This document shows positions 1-8,378 of a stretch of DNA of 24,839 nucleotides, in pieces (within the stretch, counting starts at the first letter, position 1; every line of letters starts with the position of its first letter). The position numbers were made by a program, and so were the translations under genes. The notes below the pieces were generated by a model, which saw only the letters and a list, made by a program, of their open reading frames with translations, did not search any database and was not told where the DNA came from. The stretch lies in the NCBI GenBank assembly GCA_016934605.1, contig JAFGSO010000410.1, positions 1 to 24,839 on the forward strand, in the 5' to 3' direction. The DNA comes from Calditrichota bacterium (GTDB lineage: Bacteria; Calditrichota; Calditrichia; RBG-13-44-9).

Positions 1-93
1 GAAGGTCCCCGCTACCGTCGGGTCGATCATATCAAGATGCTGATCAGGGAAGGCGTACTGGATGAGAATCTGCGACATGTAAATCATCAATAA
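1..93 (+). CDS. 3' end of an unidentified gene (partial)
   Basis: An open frame runs from the first base to a TAA at 91-93 and gives 30 C-terminal residues, ending DENLRHVNHQ. It is charged and not hydrophobic, so a cytoplasmic protein is likely. It ends 23 bases before the first C-methyltransferase gene on the same strand and is probably the preceding gene of the same polysaccharide operon. The fragment is too short for me to assign a family; a nucleotide-sugar enzyme would fit the context, but that is only inference. Confidence 0.5.
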   Translation, partial: EGPRYRRVDHIKMLIREGVLDENLRHVNHQ

Positions 94-116
94 ACCTGAA
101 AAAGGATGAATTTAGG

Positions 117-1298
117 ATGCGGGAAGTTTTAGTAGAATGCAAATCATGCGGATACAAAAAACAATTTGAATTTTATAAACTCTATCAGGTGCCGGTTCAT
201 AGTGTCTTGTTGATGGAAAAACATAGCGAGGCCGTTAATTATCCCCGCGGTGAAATTTCACTGGGATTCTGTCCCGCGTGCGGTTTTATTTCCAATACAA
301 AATTCGATCCCGGTTATCATGAATATTCTTCCAAATATGAAGAGACTCAGGGATTTTCTCATACATTCAATAAGTTTCATAAAGAATTGGCACTGAAGCT
401 GATAGAGAAACATGATCTGAGAAATAAAAAGATCATCGAAATCGGATGTGGTAAAGGGGAATTCATTACCATGTTATGTGAACTTGGTCCGAACACCGGT
501 TATGGATTTGATCCGGCCTATGTCAGTGAGCGAAATATCAGCACTGCACGGGAGCGGGTGGAGTTTATACAAGATTTTTATTCCGAAAAATATGTGAATT
601 ATCATGCGGATTTTGTGTGCTGTAAAATGACCCTTGAACATATTCCCGATACTCTGGAATTTATGAAAGTTGTTCGAAGATCCATTGCGGATCGTTTTAA
701 TACGATTGTGTTTTTTCAGGTTCCTGATATGGTAAGAATCTTGAAGGATGCCGGATTCTGGGATATTTATTATGAGCACTGTTCCTATTTTACCTCCGGT
801 TCCCTGGCTAGGTTATTCAGAAAAGCCGGCTTTGAAGTACTTGATCTGTATAAGGCTTATGACGATCAGTATCTGATGATCGAGGCAAAACCGGTGAATG
901 GTTCTGGCAGGAAAATTTTAATTCAGGAAGAAAGCGTGGAAGATATCCGACAATTAATCGGACAGTTTGAGGAAAAAATCGAGACAATTTTTAGATCGTG
1001 GCAAAAATTTTTATCGGGTAAAAAAAAGACCGTCTTATGGGGTGGGGGATCGAAAGGAGTCGCTTTTCTTACCACGCTGAAATTAAACAGCGAAGTTCAA
1101 TATGCAGTAGATATTAATCCATATAAACATGGTACATATATGGCCGGAACAGGTCAGAAGATCGTATCCCCTGATTTTCTTAAAAAGTATCAGCCCGATT
1201 TGGTCATTGTTATGAATCCTATCTACATGGATGAAATTAAGAATGATCTTCAGAAACTCGGTATAAATCCCCACATTTTACCAATCGATCATTTTTAA
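117..1298 (+). CDS. Sugar C-methyltransferase, SAM-dependent, with N-terminal zinc-binding domain
   Basis: This 393-residue protein has the three-part layout of nucleotide-sugar C-methyltransferases. A putative zinc-binding domain carries two CxxC pairs (C8/C11 and C52/C55), as in Pfam Methyltransf_13. A class I SAM fold follows, with motif I 'EIGCGKGEF' near residues 108-116 and an 'LEHIPD' post-motif. The C-terminal domain resembles Methyltransf_14, with WGGGSKG at 308-314. The Y-E-H triad at 219-221, followed by SYF, matches the conserved catalytic region of TcaB9/TylC3-type enzymes. By family, the role is methylation of a keto-deoxysugar nucleotide in the cytoplasm. An AAAGGA at 101-106 lies 10 bases upstream of ATG 117; an upstream ATG at 106 is out of frame and hits a stop. 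It is paralogous to the next gene, which suggests either two methylation steps or two substrates. Confidence 0.85.
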   Translation: MREVLVECKSCGYKKQFEFYKLYQVPVHSVLLMEKHSEAVNYPRGEISLGFCPACGFISNTKFDPGYHEYSSKYEETQGFSHTFNKFHKELALKLIEKHDLRNKKIIEIGCGKGEFITMLCELGPNTGYGFDPAYVSERNISTARERVEFIQDFYSEKYVNYHADFVCCKMTLEHIPDTLEFMKVVRRSIADRFNTIVFFQVPDMVRILKDAGFWDIYYEHCSYFTSGSLARLFRKAGFEVLDLYKAYDDQYLMIEAKPVNGSGRKILIQEESVEDIRQLIGQFEEKIETIFRSWQKFLSGKKKTVLWGGGSKGVAFLTTLKLNSEVQYAVDINPYKHGTYMAGTGQKIVSPDFLKKYQPDLVIVMNPIYMDEIKNDLQKLGINPHILPIDHF

Positions 1299-1455
1299 CA
1301 CTCAATATACTTATAATAAAAAGTATCATTCGCTTCTGGCAAGTTTCAGGCGGGAATGCGGGTATTTCGGCATCCCCTTATCTCTGGAATGAAGACCTTT
1401 TGCAATCCCTGATAATAGGCAATCAAGTCTTATTCATAAAGTCTGGTTTATTTTA

Positions 1456-2652
1456 ATGATTATGAACCCTTTTTCTATCGAATTTTGTCCGGTTTGTCAT
1501 TCTCAAAATCTTCTTGAAGTAATAAAAATTACGAATATCCCGGTCTACTGCAATGTACTTTTCGATTCTCAGCAGGAGGCCGAGAAGAGTAAAAGAGGAA
1601 ATATTCATCTCTATTATTGTAAAACCTGTCAACATTTTTTCAATCGGGATTTTAATCCGGAATTGCTTGATTATTCTGTATCGTACGAAAATTCTCTGCA
1701 TTTTTCTCCGCATTTTCAGGAATATGCTACAGATTTAGCAAGTTATCTGATAAATAAATACAATCTACGAGGGAAAGACATTATAGATGTGGGGTGCGGT
1801 AAAGGGGATTTCCTGAAGTTGATTTGCGAATTAGGAGACAACCGTGGTTACGGTTTTGATAAAAGCTTTGAACCGGAAAATTTGTCGCATTCGCCTGATA
1901 ATTCCGTCTCTTTCATTCAGGATTTTTTTTCTGAGAAATACTCGGATTATCCAGCAGATATGCTGCTTTGCAGACATGTTCTGGAACATGTAGATAATCC
2001 AAATGAATTTTTGAAAATGATCAGGGATAGCCTGAGTCGAAATTCTGATACTCACCTCTATTTTGAAGTACCCAATGTCATGTATACTATAGAACAATCG
2101 GGAATCTGGGATCTGATTTATGAACATGTTTCCTATTTCAGTGCATTTTCTTTGAAGGAATTATTTTATTTAAATCATTTTCAGATTCAAGCGGTGAAGG
2201 AGCAATATGACGGCCAGTTTCTGGGCATCGAGGCATCTATTGTGATCGATAATAAACAGAATCAGCATCATTTTGCTCCCGATGATCTGGTAATAATTAA
2301 TGATCTGGTCATCAAATTCGAAAAATTGTTTAAGGAAAAGGTATCATCATTTCAGAATAAACTGGATCAGCTCTTTCAGCAGGGAAAAAAAACAGTTATA
2401 TGGGGCGGCGGATCCAAGGGGGTTACCATGGCGAATCTTTTAAACACAAAAGTCAAAATTGATTATATCGTGGATTTGAATCCCCGCAAGCAGGGGAAAT
2501 TTGTGGCCGGCACCGGTAATCAGATTATTTCTCCCGATTTCTTGAAATCATACAAGCCTGATTGGATTATTCTCATGAATCCCGTTTATGCGAATGAAGT
2601 AAAGAAGATAGTCAATGAATTAGGACTTAAGGCGGAATATTTATATGCCTGA
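1456..2652 (+). CDS. Second sugar C-methyltransferase paralog, SAM-dependent, zinc-binding
   Basis: This 398-residue paralog of the preceding gene has the same three domains: zinc-binding cysteines C11/C14 and C55/C58, SAM motif I 'DVGCGKGDF' at 111-119, 'LEHVDN', the Y-E-H triad at 222-224 followed by VSYF, and a C-terminal domain with WGGGSKG from residue 316. The two proteins align along their whole length but differ at many positions, so this is an old duplication rather than a recent copy. The gap to the upstream gene is 157 bases and shows no clear Shine-Dalgarno before ATG 1456; Met3 (1462) is an equally possible start. Its stop overlaps the next gene by 8 bases, which supports co-translation. 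The expected role is C-methylation of a keto-sugar nucleotide; the substrate is unknown. Confidence 0.85.
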   Translation: MIMNPFSIEFCPVCHSQNLLEVIKITNIPVYCNVLFDSQQEAEKSKRGNIHLYYCKTCQHFFNRDFNPELLDYSVSYENSLHFSPHFQEYATDLASYLINKYNLRGKDIIDVGCGKGDFLKLICELGDNRGYGFDKSFEPENLSHSPDNSVSFIQDFFSEKYSDYPADMLLCRHVLEHVDNPNEFLKMIRDSLSRNSDTHLYFEVPNVMYTIEQSGIWDLIYEHVSYFSAFSLKELFYLNHFQIQAVKEQYDGQFLGIEASIVIDNKQNQHHFAPDDLVIINDLVIKFEKLFKEKVSSFQNKLDQLFQQGKKTVIWGGGSKGVTMANLLNTKVKIDYIVDLNPRKQGKFVAGTGNQIISPDFLKSYKPDWIILMNPVYANEVKKIVNELGLKAEYLYA

Positions 2653-3691
2653 AAGTTATCTGACGGATACAAAGATTCGTGAGTTGAAGGGTGATTTTTC
2701 CAGTTGGGATAAGTATGTTAAATCACATTCGAAAGGTACTATTTATCATCTAAGCAGTTGGAAGAGAGCAGTTGAAAACACCTTTCATCTTCAGGGTCGA
2801 TACTATGTTCTCTGTAGAGATGAGAAAATCTTAGGTGTTCTTCCTCTGTTTCTCGTTAAAACACTGTTTTCCGGTTTGAAACTGGTCTCGATCCCGTTTG
2901 CCGTGTATGGTGGCATACTGGCCAACTCATTGGAAATAAGAAAGGAATTATTGAATTATGCAATCAATTTGTCCAAAGAATTGGGGGCAAATCATCTGGA
3001 ACTTCGCAACCTTGGTTCAGTTGATGAAGAATTACTGGAGTCAGATTTGTATGTCACATATATCAGGGAACTTGAAAAGGACGACGAAGCTGTTCTGTTA
3101 AGTATTCCCAGAAAATCGAGAGCATCTATTCGAAATGGTTATAAGAAATACAATTTAACGGTAAAGGTCGATCAGAATCTAGATCTGCTGTTTCATCTCT
3201 ATTCTCTAAATAAACGTAAGCTTGGTTCGCCCCAATATCCCAGAATATTTTTTGAGAATTTGTTGATAGAATTTAGAGAACAGGCCGGCATTATGACGGT
3301 TTATACAAACGGAATCCCTGCGGCATCCGTTCTGTTTTTTTATTATCAGGATACCATACTGCCATATTTTTCTGGTAGTGATGATCACTTTTTTCATACG
3401 AATGCTAACAATGTAATGTATTATGAGTTGATGAAACATGCTCTGGATAAGGGTCTTAAATATTTCGATTTCGGCAGAAGCCGGAAAAATACAGGCTCTT
3501 CAAAATTCAAGGAAAACATGGGTTTTACGCCCATGCCCCTGCATTACAATTATTATTTACGGAGCTCAGAAGAAATTCCTGATATATCTCCCTCCAATAA
3601 CCGTTTCCAACTGGCCATTAAAATGTGGAGTCATCTTCCCCTGCCGGTAACAAAATTTCTAGGACCGAAGCTGGTGAAGTATCTGCCATAA
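2645..3691 (+). CDS. FemAB-like GNAT-fold transferase, exosortase/PEP-CTERM-system type
   Basis: This 348-residue protein resembles the FemAB-related family described with exosortase A (XrtA/PEP-CTERM) polysaccharide loci (TIGR03019). Supporting signs are the central 'IPRKSRASIRNG' segment, 'RKLGSPQYPRIFF', and the diagnostic C-terminal stretch from Y273 reading YFDFGRSRKNTGS with a following 'FKENMGF'. These proteins have tandem GNAT folds like peptidoglycan aminoacyl-transferases, and their natural acyl donor and acceptor are unknown. There is no signal peptide, so it is cytoplasmic. Its start overlaps the methyltransferase stop by 8 bases, and its TAA is directly followed by the next ATG. 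A role in adding an acyl or aminoacyl group to the repeat unit is inference. Confidence 0.8.
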   Translation: MPESYLTDTKIRELKGDFSSWDKYVKSHSKGTIYHLSSWKRAVENTFHLQGRYYVLCRDEKILGVLPLFLVKTLFSGLKLVSIPFAVYGGILANSLEIRKELLNYAINLSKELGANHLELRNLGSVDEELLESDLYVTYIRELEKDDEAVLLSIPRKSRASIRNGYKKYNLTVKVDQNLDLLFHLYSLNKRKLGSPQYPRIFFENLLIEFREQAGIMTVYTNGIPAASVLFFYYQDTILPYFSGSDDHFFHTNANNVMYYELMKHALDKGLKYFDFGRSRKNTGSSKFKENMGFTPMPLHYNYYLRSSEEIPDISPSNNRFQLAIKMWSHLPLPVTKFLGPKLVKYLP

Positions 3692-4870
3692 ATGAGAAAA
3701 ATACTGTTTTTATCCCATAGAATTCCCTTGCCTCCGAATAAAGGCGATAAAATCCGTTCCTTCCATGAACTGAAATTTTTTTCCAGGTTCTTTAAAGTCG
3801 ATCTGGTGACCTTCGCGGAATCAGATGAAGATTTTAAATACAAGGACGCTCTGCGTGAATATTGCCAGAATATCCACATTGAACCCATACATAAAATGAA
3901 AGGGCTGTTAAGGGGAGGAATTAGTGTGCTGGCGGGAAAAAGCATATCCGAGGGATACTATCGATCGAATCATGTACGCGAAGTGATCCAGAAATTAACA
4001 GAGAAGAATTCATACCATTTTATTTTCTGTTTTTCGTCCCAGGTTGCACAGTATGTAATCAATCGTCCTGAGAAGAAAATTATGGATTTCTGTGATGTGG
4101 ATTCGGATAAGTGGAGGCAATACAGCCGGAAAAAACGGTTTCCGTTCAATCTGCTATATAAACTGGAGAGCAGCAGGCTTTCAAAATATGAACATGAAAT
4201 TGCGACTCATTTTTCCTTGAATCTTTTTTCAACACCACAGGAACTGGAAGTTTTTCAACCGCAGAACGGTATAAATTATGTGCTCTCTAACGGAGTCGAT
4301 ACAGAATATTTTTCACCGAATAGTAGAAGTAAGGAAACGGCTATCATTTTTGTGGGGGCCATGGATTATTTTGCAAATATTGATGCGGTGGTTTGGTTTG
4401 GCAGGAAAGTGTTTCCTAAACTTCTGGAGAAAATACCAGGTCTTAAATTTTATATTATTGGCAGTAGCCCATCAAAAGCAGTCCAGAAATTAAGTTCTTT
4501 CCTCCCCAATATCATCGTGACCGGTTTTGTAAGGGATGTCCGCATTTACATGGATAAGGCTAAAATTGCCGTTATCCCGCTTCATATCGCCAGAGGTATA
4601 CAGAATAAAGTGCTGGAAGCAATGTCCATGGAGTTGCCGGTAAGTATTCCTGAAAATATTTTACGATCCCTCAAAGAATGTGACAGACAGAATGTTTTAG
4701 TTTTTAAAGATGGAGAAGATCTTTTCAATATTTTATCCCATTTTTTTTCAAATGAGCAGAAATACCGGGATATGGGTAAGCAATTGAGAAAATATGTCAG
4801 ACAAAATTATGACTGGGATTCCAATCTGGATGAGTTCAGGAAACATCTCGTTCAGGAAGGAATCTGGTAA
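3692..4870 (+). CDS. Glycosyltransferase, exosortase A-associated sugar transferase type (TIGR03087-like)
   Basis: This is a 392-residue GT-B glycosyltransferase. The N-terminus 'SHRIPLPPNKGDKIRSFHEL' and the mid-region 'DVDSDKWRQY' followed by a KYEHEIA-type helix are characteristic of the sugar transferase family named for PEP-CTERM/exosortase A loci (stp1, TIGR03087). The C-terminal half has the GT4-like donor site: 'IIFVGAMDYFANIDAV' and 'GIQNKVLEAMSMELPV', where the usual EALA acidic position is E-A-M-S. It begins on the base after the previous stop and ends one base before the next start. It probably adds one sugar to the lipid-linked repeat unit at the cytoplasmic face of the membrane. 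Confidence 0.85.
   Translation: MRKILFLSHRIPLPPNKGDKIRSFHELKFFSRFFKVDLVTFAESDEDFKYKDALREYCQNIHIEPIHKMKGLLRGGISVLAGKSISEGYYRSNHVREVIQKLTEKNSYHFIFCFSSQVAQYVINRPEKKIMDFCDVDSDKWRQYSRKKRFPFNLLYKLESSRLSKYEHEIATHFSLNLFSTPQELEVFQPQNGINYVLSNGVDTEYFSPNSRSKETAIIFVGAMDYFANIDAVVWFGRKVFPKLLEKIPGLKFYIIGSSPSKAVQKLSSFLPNIIVTGFVRDVRIYMDKAKIAVIPLHIARGIQNKVLEAMSMELPVSIPENILRSLKECDRQNVLVFKDGEDLFNILSHFFSNEQKYRDMGKQLRKYVRQNYDWDSNLDEFRKHLVQEGIW
4854..4860 (+). promoter_or_regulatory. Shine-Dalgarno sequence fixing the start at 4872
   Basis: AGGAAGG lies 11 bases upstream of ATG 4872, inside the 3' end of the preceding gene. It favours 4872 over the in-frame ATG at 4794, which would add 26 residues without family similarity and overlap the upstream gene by 77 bases. 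Confidence 0.55.
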
Positions 4871-4871
4871 T

Positions 4872-6038
4872 ATGTCTGAATATGAGAAAAAGATACGGAT
4901 CATGCACATTCTCTCCCGGGTTTATCCCTATGCCGGAACTGAGAAAAAGGTGATTCAACTGCTGCATCATCTGGACCGGTCGCAATTTGTTACGTATCTG
5001 TTGAGTCTGACGGATTTCTGGGAAGATCCCCGTGACTATTTGGATGCGGATATTTCTACTTTTTACCTGAACAAACAGCCGGGAATTCAATGGAGACTGG
5101 TGTTCACACTGGCCACTGTTCTGAGGGGAAACCAAATTGATATTATTCATTCCCATAACTGGACGACTCTTTTTCATTCCGTTCTGGCGGCGCGGCTTGC
5201 CCGGACACCGGTCATTATTCACGGAGAACATGGCAGGGATACTAAAGAACTGGACCAAAGCTGGAAGCGAACTGTTCTCAAAAAGAAATTATTTCAACTG
5301 ACTGATAAAATGGTGGTTGTGGCAGGGGAATTAAAGGATATTTTAATAAATGAATACGGTGTAGAAGAGTCAAAGATCGAATTTATTCCCAATGGTGTGG
5401 AAATTGAGAGATTTAATTCAGTGGGTTATCACAATGGTCTAAGAGAAAAATTTAATATCAAACCTTCAACAAAAGTACTGGCGACTGTGGCTAAACTCAG
5501 ACCGGTCAAAGATATTCCAACGCTCATCAAGATGTTTAAAATTATTCATGATCAAATAGATGATTCGAGACTGATTATTGCCGGAAGTACGGATGGTGCG
5601 CATGATAGCTGGCTTAGAGAGGTGAACAATCTTGTCAGTTCAATGCAGTTACAAAATGATATAATTTTCAGTGGTAATGTGGATAATATTCCCGAATTTT
5701 TATCGATAGTCGATCTGTATGTCAACACATCAGTTTCTGAGGGCATGTCGAATACCATCCTGGAGGCCATGACGGCAAAGCGTCCGGTAGTAGCCAGCCG
5801 GGTAGGAGGAAATATGGAACTGGTGAGAGACGGAATAACCGGATATCTTTTTGAAGCTGAAAATGAGAAAGACTGTGCGGAAAAAGCACTGAAAATTCTA
5901 ACAGATCCGAAGTTGGGGTTTAAAATGGGAGAAGCCGCCAGAAGAATTGTTGAAGAGCAGCATGATATGGAAACCATGATTAAACGGAATGAAAATTTAT
6001 ATATAAAATTATATAAGGAAAAGGTCATATCAGAATAA
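4872..6038 (+). CDS. Glycosyltransferase family 4, exosortase A-associated type (TIGR03088-like)
   Basis: This 388-residue GT-B enzyme begins MSEYEKKIRIMHILSRVYPYAGTE. The acceptor half contains 'DIIHSHNW' and 'HGEHGRDTKELDQ', the latter closely resembling the stp2 family (TIGR03088) of exosortase loci. The donor half has 'IPNGVEIERF', 'VAKLRPVKDIPTLI', and the GT4 EX7E-like segment 'VSEGMSNTILEAMTAKRPVVASRVGG'. The start chosen gives a 1-base gap from the previous stop. It completes the methyltransferase, FemAB, stp1 and stp2 block, which ends here; the next 241 bases are palindromic and probably separate transcription units. Expected role: cytoplasmic addition of a sugar to the growing lipid-linked oligosaccharide. 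Confidence 0.85.
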   Translation: MSEYEKKIRIMHILSRVYPYAGTEKKVIQLLHHLDRSQFVTYLLSLTDFWEDPRDYLDADISTFYLNKQPGIQWRLVFTLATVLRGNQIDIIHSHNWTTLFHSVLAARLARTPVIIHGEHGRDTKELDQSWKRTVLKKKLFQLTDKMVVVAGELKDILINEYGVEESKIEFIPNGVEIERFNSVGYHNGLREKFNIKPSTKVLATVAKLRPVKDIPTLIKMFKIIHDQIDDSRLIIAGSTDGAHDSWLREVNNLVSSMQLQNDIIFSGNVDNIPEFLSIVDLYVNTSVSEGMSNTILEAMTAKRPVVASRVGGNMELVRDGITGYLFEAENEKDCAEKALKILTDPKLGFKMGEAARRIVEEQHDMETMIKRNENLYIKLYKEKVISE

Positions 6039-6042
6039 GATA

Positions 6043-6061
6043 CCATCTCTAAGTGAGATGG
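6043..6061. repeat. Short hairpin after the glycosyltransferase stop
   Basis: CCATCTC and GAGATGG form a perfect 7-bp stem around a TAAGT loop, starting 5 bases after the stop codon. There is no T-run after it, so it is not a classical intrinsic terminator. It could protect the 3' end of the mRNA or belong to the repeat cluster that follows. Confidence 0.5.
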
Positions 6062-6090
6062 CGGAGAAGAGTGGGGTTGACGATGTTTCC

Positions 6091-6143
6091 AACCTCCCCC
6101 ATCATCCCCCTCCTTAGTAAGGAGGGGGACAGAGTGGGTGGTT
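6091..6143. repeat. C/G-rich palindromic repeat, copy 1
   Basis: The core is a perfect 11-bp stem, TCCCCCTCCTT (6105-6115) and its complement (6119-6129), around a 3-base AGT loop. Partly matching outer arms extend the dyad to 25 bases each side, beginning AACC and ending GGTT. The strand asymmetry (C-rich arm then G-rich arm) and the AACC/GGTT ends are shared with copy 2, which suggests a family of dispersed REP-like or small nonautonomous elements. Confidence 0.65.
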
Positions 6144-6168
6144 GAATAAACGCCCAAATATGAAGGTT

Positions 6169-6246
6169 TGACCCTCACCTCATCCCCTCCCTTATGTCCG
6201 TCGGTAGATGCGGCGTGACATAAGGGAGGGGAGCGAGGGGTGGGTT
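6169..6246. repeat. C/G-rich palindromic repeat, copy 2
   Basis: A perfect 15-bp stem (CCCCTCCCTTATGTC at 6184-6198 with its complement at 6217-6231) encloses an 18-base loop. Imperfect outer arms reach about 6169 and 6246, ending GGGTT. It has the same C-rich/G-rich architecture as copy 1 and lies just before the amidotransferase start at 6280. It could attenuate transcription between the glycosyltransferase block and the amidotransferase. Confidence 0.65.
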
Positions 6247-6279
6247 ATTAAATATTTTTCTATAGTAGAAATAACTTCC

Positions 6280-8160
6280 ATGTGTGGTATTAGCGGTTAT
6301 ATTTCCCGATCGGAGAATCTGGAGCAGAAGAGACCGATCCTCCGGAAGATGAGTGAGCTGATGACCCATCGCGGGCCGGATGAGGATGGTTTTTATCTGA
6401 AGAAGAATGTGGCGCTGGGCCACCGGCGGTTAAGCATCATTGATCTTTCGAGCGGACAACAGCCGATGAGCAACGATGACGGTTCCACCCGGATTGTCTA
6501 CAACGGTGAAATCTACAATTTCCCGGAGATAAAAAAGGAGCTGGAAAGTAAAGGTATCGTCTTTAAAACAAAATCCGATACGGAAGTGATTCTGAAGGGT
6601 TATGAGGTTTATGGTGTCGATATTCTGGATCATCTGAATGGTATGTTTTCCTTTGCCATCTGGGATGAAAAGGAAAAGAGACTGTTTGCTGCGAAAGACC
6701 GCTTGGGGAAGAAGCCCTTTTATTACTATTATGATGATCAGCGGCTGATTTTCGGTTCTGAACTGAAAGCCATTCTCGTTCACCTGGATGTCCCGCGGGA
6801 GGTGAATCCGGAAGCAGTCGATAAATACTTATCATACAACTACATCCCTGCTCCGCTCACCATTTTTAAGAACATCCATAAACTTCGTCCGGGACATTAT
6901 CTGTTATGGGAGGACGGGAAAATATTGGCGAGACAATACTGGGATGTTCACTATCATACCGATAATGTATTTCGGACGGAAGATCAATACATAGACCATC
7001 TTTACGACCTTCTGAATGCCTCGGTAAAGAGACGTCTGATCAGCGATGTTCCTCTTGGAGCATTTTTAAGCGGTGGAATGGATTCCAGTGTGATTGTGGG
7101 TCTGATGTCCCTGATGAGCAATCAACCGGTGAAAACATTTACTATCGGTTTCGAAGAGCAGGGGTATTCCGAGATAGATGATGCCCGACTGATTGCGGAT
7201 CATTTTAAGACCGATCATCTTGAATTCCGGGTGAGATCGGATGCCGTCGATCTGCTGCCGAAGCTGGTCTGGCATTTTGACGAGCCGTTTGCGGATTCTT
7301 CCGCCATCCCAACTTATTATGTTTCGAAGATTGCACGGGAAAATGTAACCGTTATATTGTCCGGAGACGGTGGAGATGAAATGTTTGCCGGATACCGGCG
7401 CTATATCAACCGCGATCTGTATGCCCGGTACCGGAAAATACCCTGCCTGATCCGTGAAAAACTGCTTGGACCGGTGGCAAACCTCTTACCGTTCCAGATG
7501 CCGGGGCGGAATCTGCTGCTGGAAATCAGCCGGCAAGAGAAAAAGGAAAATTTTGAGTGGTTTGAAATTTATCCCTATATCAAAAACGAGATGTACAGCC
7601 GTGAATTTCAGAAAGAACTGCTGTCGGTGGATGCTGCCGGTTCGGTGATACATTACTGGCAGAACATGCCGGAATCTCCCCTGTTAAGCCGGATGCAGTA
7701 CACCGATACCAAGGTTTATCTTCCGGAAGATATCCTGGTGAAGGTGGACCGGATGTCCATGGCGAATTCACTGGAGACCCGGGCTCCCCTGCTGGATTAT
7801 GAAGTGGCGGAATTTGCGGCCAGGATTCCTCCTGAATGGCACTTTAAGGATGGTCGGGCGAAGTATATGCTGCGTAAAGTGGCCAAAAAATTTCTTCCGG
7901 AACCAATTTTTCAAAAGAAGAAGCAGGGTTTTGCCATCCCGGCCAGCGTATGGTTCCGCAATGAACTGCGGGATATGACGTCCGATCTGCTGGAAAATCC
8001 ACGGTTTCAATCCCGGGGATATTTTAAAGCGAAAAATGTGTCAAAGATCCTGAAAGAGCATCAAAAAGGTGCGCGGGATTACAGCACCTGGCTGTGGTGC
8101 CTGATTAATTTTGAACTGTGGTTCCAGACATATATGGATCCCGATTTACGAAAAATTTGA
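6280..8160 (+). CDS. Glutamine-dependent asparagine-synthetase-type amidotransferase, exosortase A-associated type (TIGR03108-like)
   Basis: This 626-residue two-domain enzyme starts at ATG 6280, so that Cys2 becomes the N-terminal nucleophile after Met removal (MCGISGY). The class II glutaminase motifs are intact: HRGPD at 30-34, HRR at 48-50, YNGEIYN at 74-80 and SDTE at 99-102. The synthetase domain carries the ATP-binding P-loop SGGMDSS at 264-270 and 'SGDGGDEMFAGYRRY'. The length and sequence resemble the amidotransferase-1 family of exosortase loci. It should use glutamine nitrogen and ATP to amidate a carboxylate, plausibly a uronic-acid-type sugar of the repeat unit rather than free aspartate (inference from context). 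A longer in-frame ORF starts at 6208, but that would put extra residues before the catalytic Cys and run through palindrome copy 2. Compared with the genes after 10100, it is GC-richer. Confidence 0.9.
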   Translation: MCGISGYISRSENLEQKRPILRKMSELMTHRGPDEDGFYLKKNVALGHRRLSIIDLSSGQQPMSNDDGSTRIVYNGEIYNFPEIKKELESKGIVFKTKSDTEVILKGYEVYGVDILDHLNGMFSFAIWDEKEKRLFAAKDRLGKKPFYYYYDDQRLIFGSELKAILVHLDVPREVNPEAVDKYLSYNYIPAPLTIFKNIHKLRPGHYLLWEDGKILARQYWDVHYHTDNVFRTEDQYIDHLYDLLNASVKRRLISDVPLGAFLSGGMDSSVIVGLMSLMSNQPVKTFTIGFEEQGYSEIDDARLIADHFKTDHLEFRVRSDAVDLLPKLVWHFDEPFADSSAIPTYYVSKIARENVTVILSGDGGDEMFAGYRRYINRDLYARYRKIPCLIREKLLGPVANLLPFQMPGRNLLLEISRQEKKENFEWFEIYPYIKNEMYSREFQKELLSVDAAGSVIHYWQNMPESPLLSRMQYTDTKVYLPEDILVKVDRMSMANSLETRAPLLDYEVAEFAARIPPEWHFKDGRAKYMLRKVAKKFLPEPIFQKKKQGFAIPASVWFRNELRDMTSDLLENPRFQSRGYFKAKNVSKILKEHQKGARDYSTWLWCLINFELWFQTYMDPDLRKI

Positions 8161-8197
8161 AAACTAAAGGATTTCGATTAAGGAGAATCTCGACCTT

Positions 8198-8361
8198 CAG
8201 AAAAAATCCGAATAAATTCCAGTACACCGAGTGTAAAAATTCTGACTGTTTGACCGAGCACCCAATTATTAATATTTAAGTAAATATTTTAATAACTATT
8301 GGGTGCTCGGGAGTTTCAGAATTTTAACGAGGTGTACTGCTGAATTTCCGGATTTTTTCTG
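8198..8361. repeat. 164-bp foldback palindrome between the two amidotransferase genes
   Basis: Paired blocks nest around a common centre: CAGAAAAAATCCG (8198-8210) with 8349-8361; CAGTACACC (8220-8228) with 8331-8339; AAAATTCTGA (8236-8245) with 8316-8325; CCGAGCACCCAAT (8254-8266) with 8298-8310. An AT-rich near-palindrome (8268-8293) forms the apex. No ORF fits inside. The structure could be a MITE-like foldback element, a cruciform-forming site or an RNA processing hairpin. It occupies most of the 280-base gap between the two paralogs. Confidence 0.8.
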
Positions 8362-8378
8362 ACAGTCTTGATTTTTTG

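Noticed and set aside
1299..1455. Hairpin or hidden small gene between the two methyltransferases
   Set aside because: An imperfect ATGCG/CGGCAT dyad near 1355 needs a bulge and has a short stem. No frame looks coding.
4794..4871. Upstream in-frame ATG giving a 414-residue version of the second glycosyltransferase
   Set aside because: It would overlap the previous gene by 77 bases and add residues not typical of the family. ATG 4872 has an AGGAAGG upstream and leaves a 1-base gap.
5552..6178. 208-residue open frame on the minus strand
   Set aside because: It is antisense to a clear glycosyltransferase and runs through palindrome copy 1. It has a low-complexity Ser/Pro-rich translation and no recognisable family.
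6043..6246. CRISPR-like array or rho-independent terminator
   Set aside because: The hairpins are unequal in length and spacing and have no uniform spacers, so this is not a CRISPR. No T-run follows any stem on the + strand, so a classical terminator is not supported.
6208..6279. N-terminal extension of the first amidotransferase
   Set aside because: Class II glutaminases need Cys directly after the initiator Met. MCGISGY at 6280 fits, while the extension runs through the palindromic repeat.
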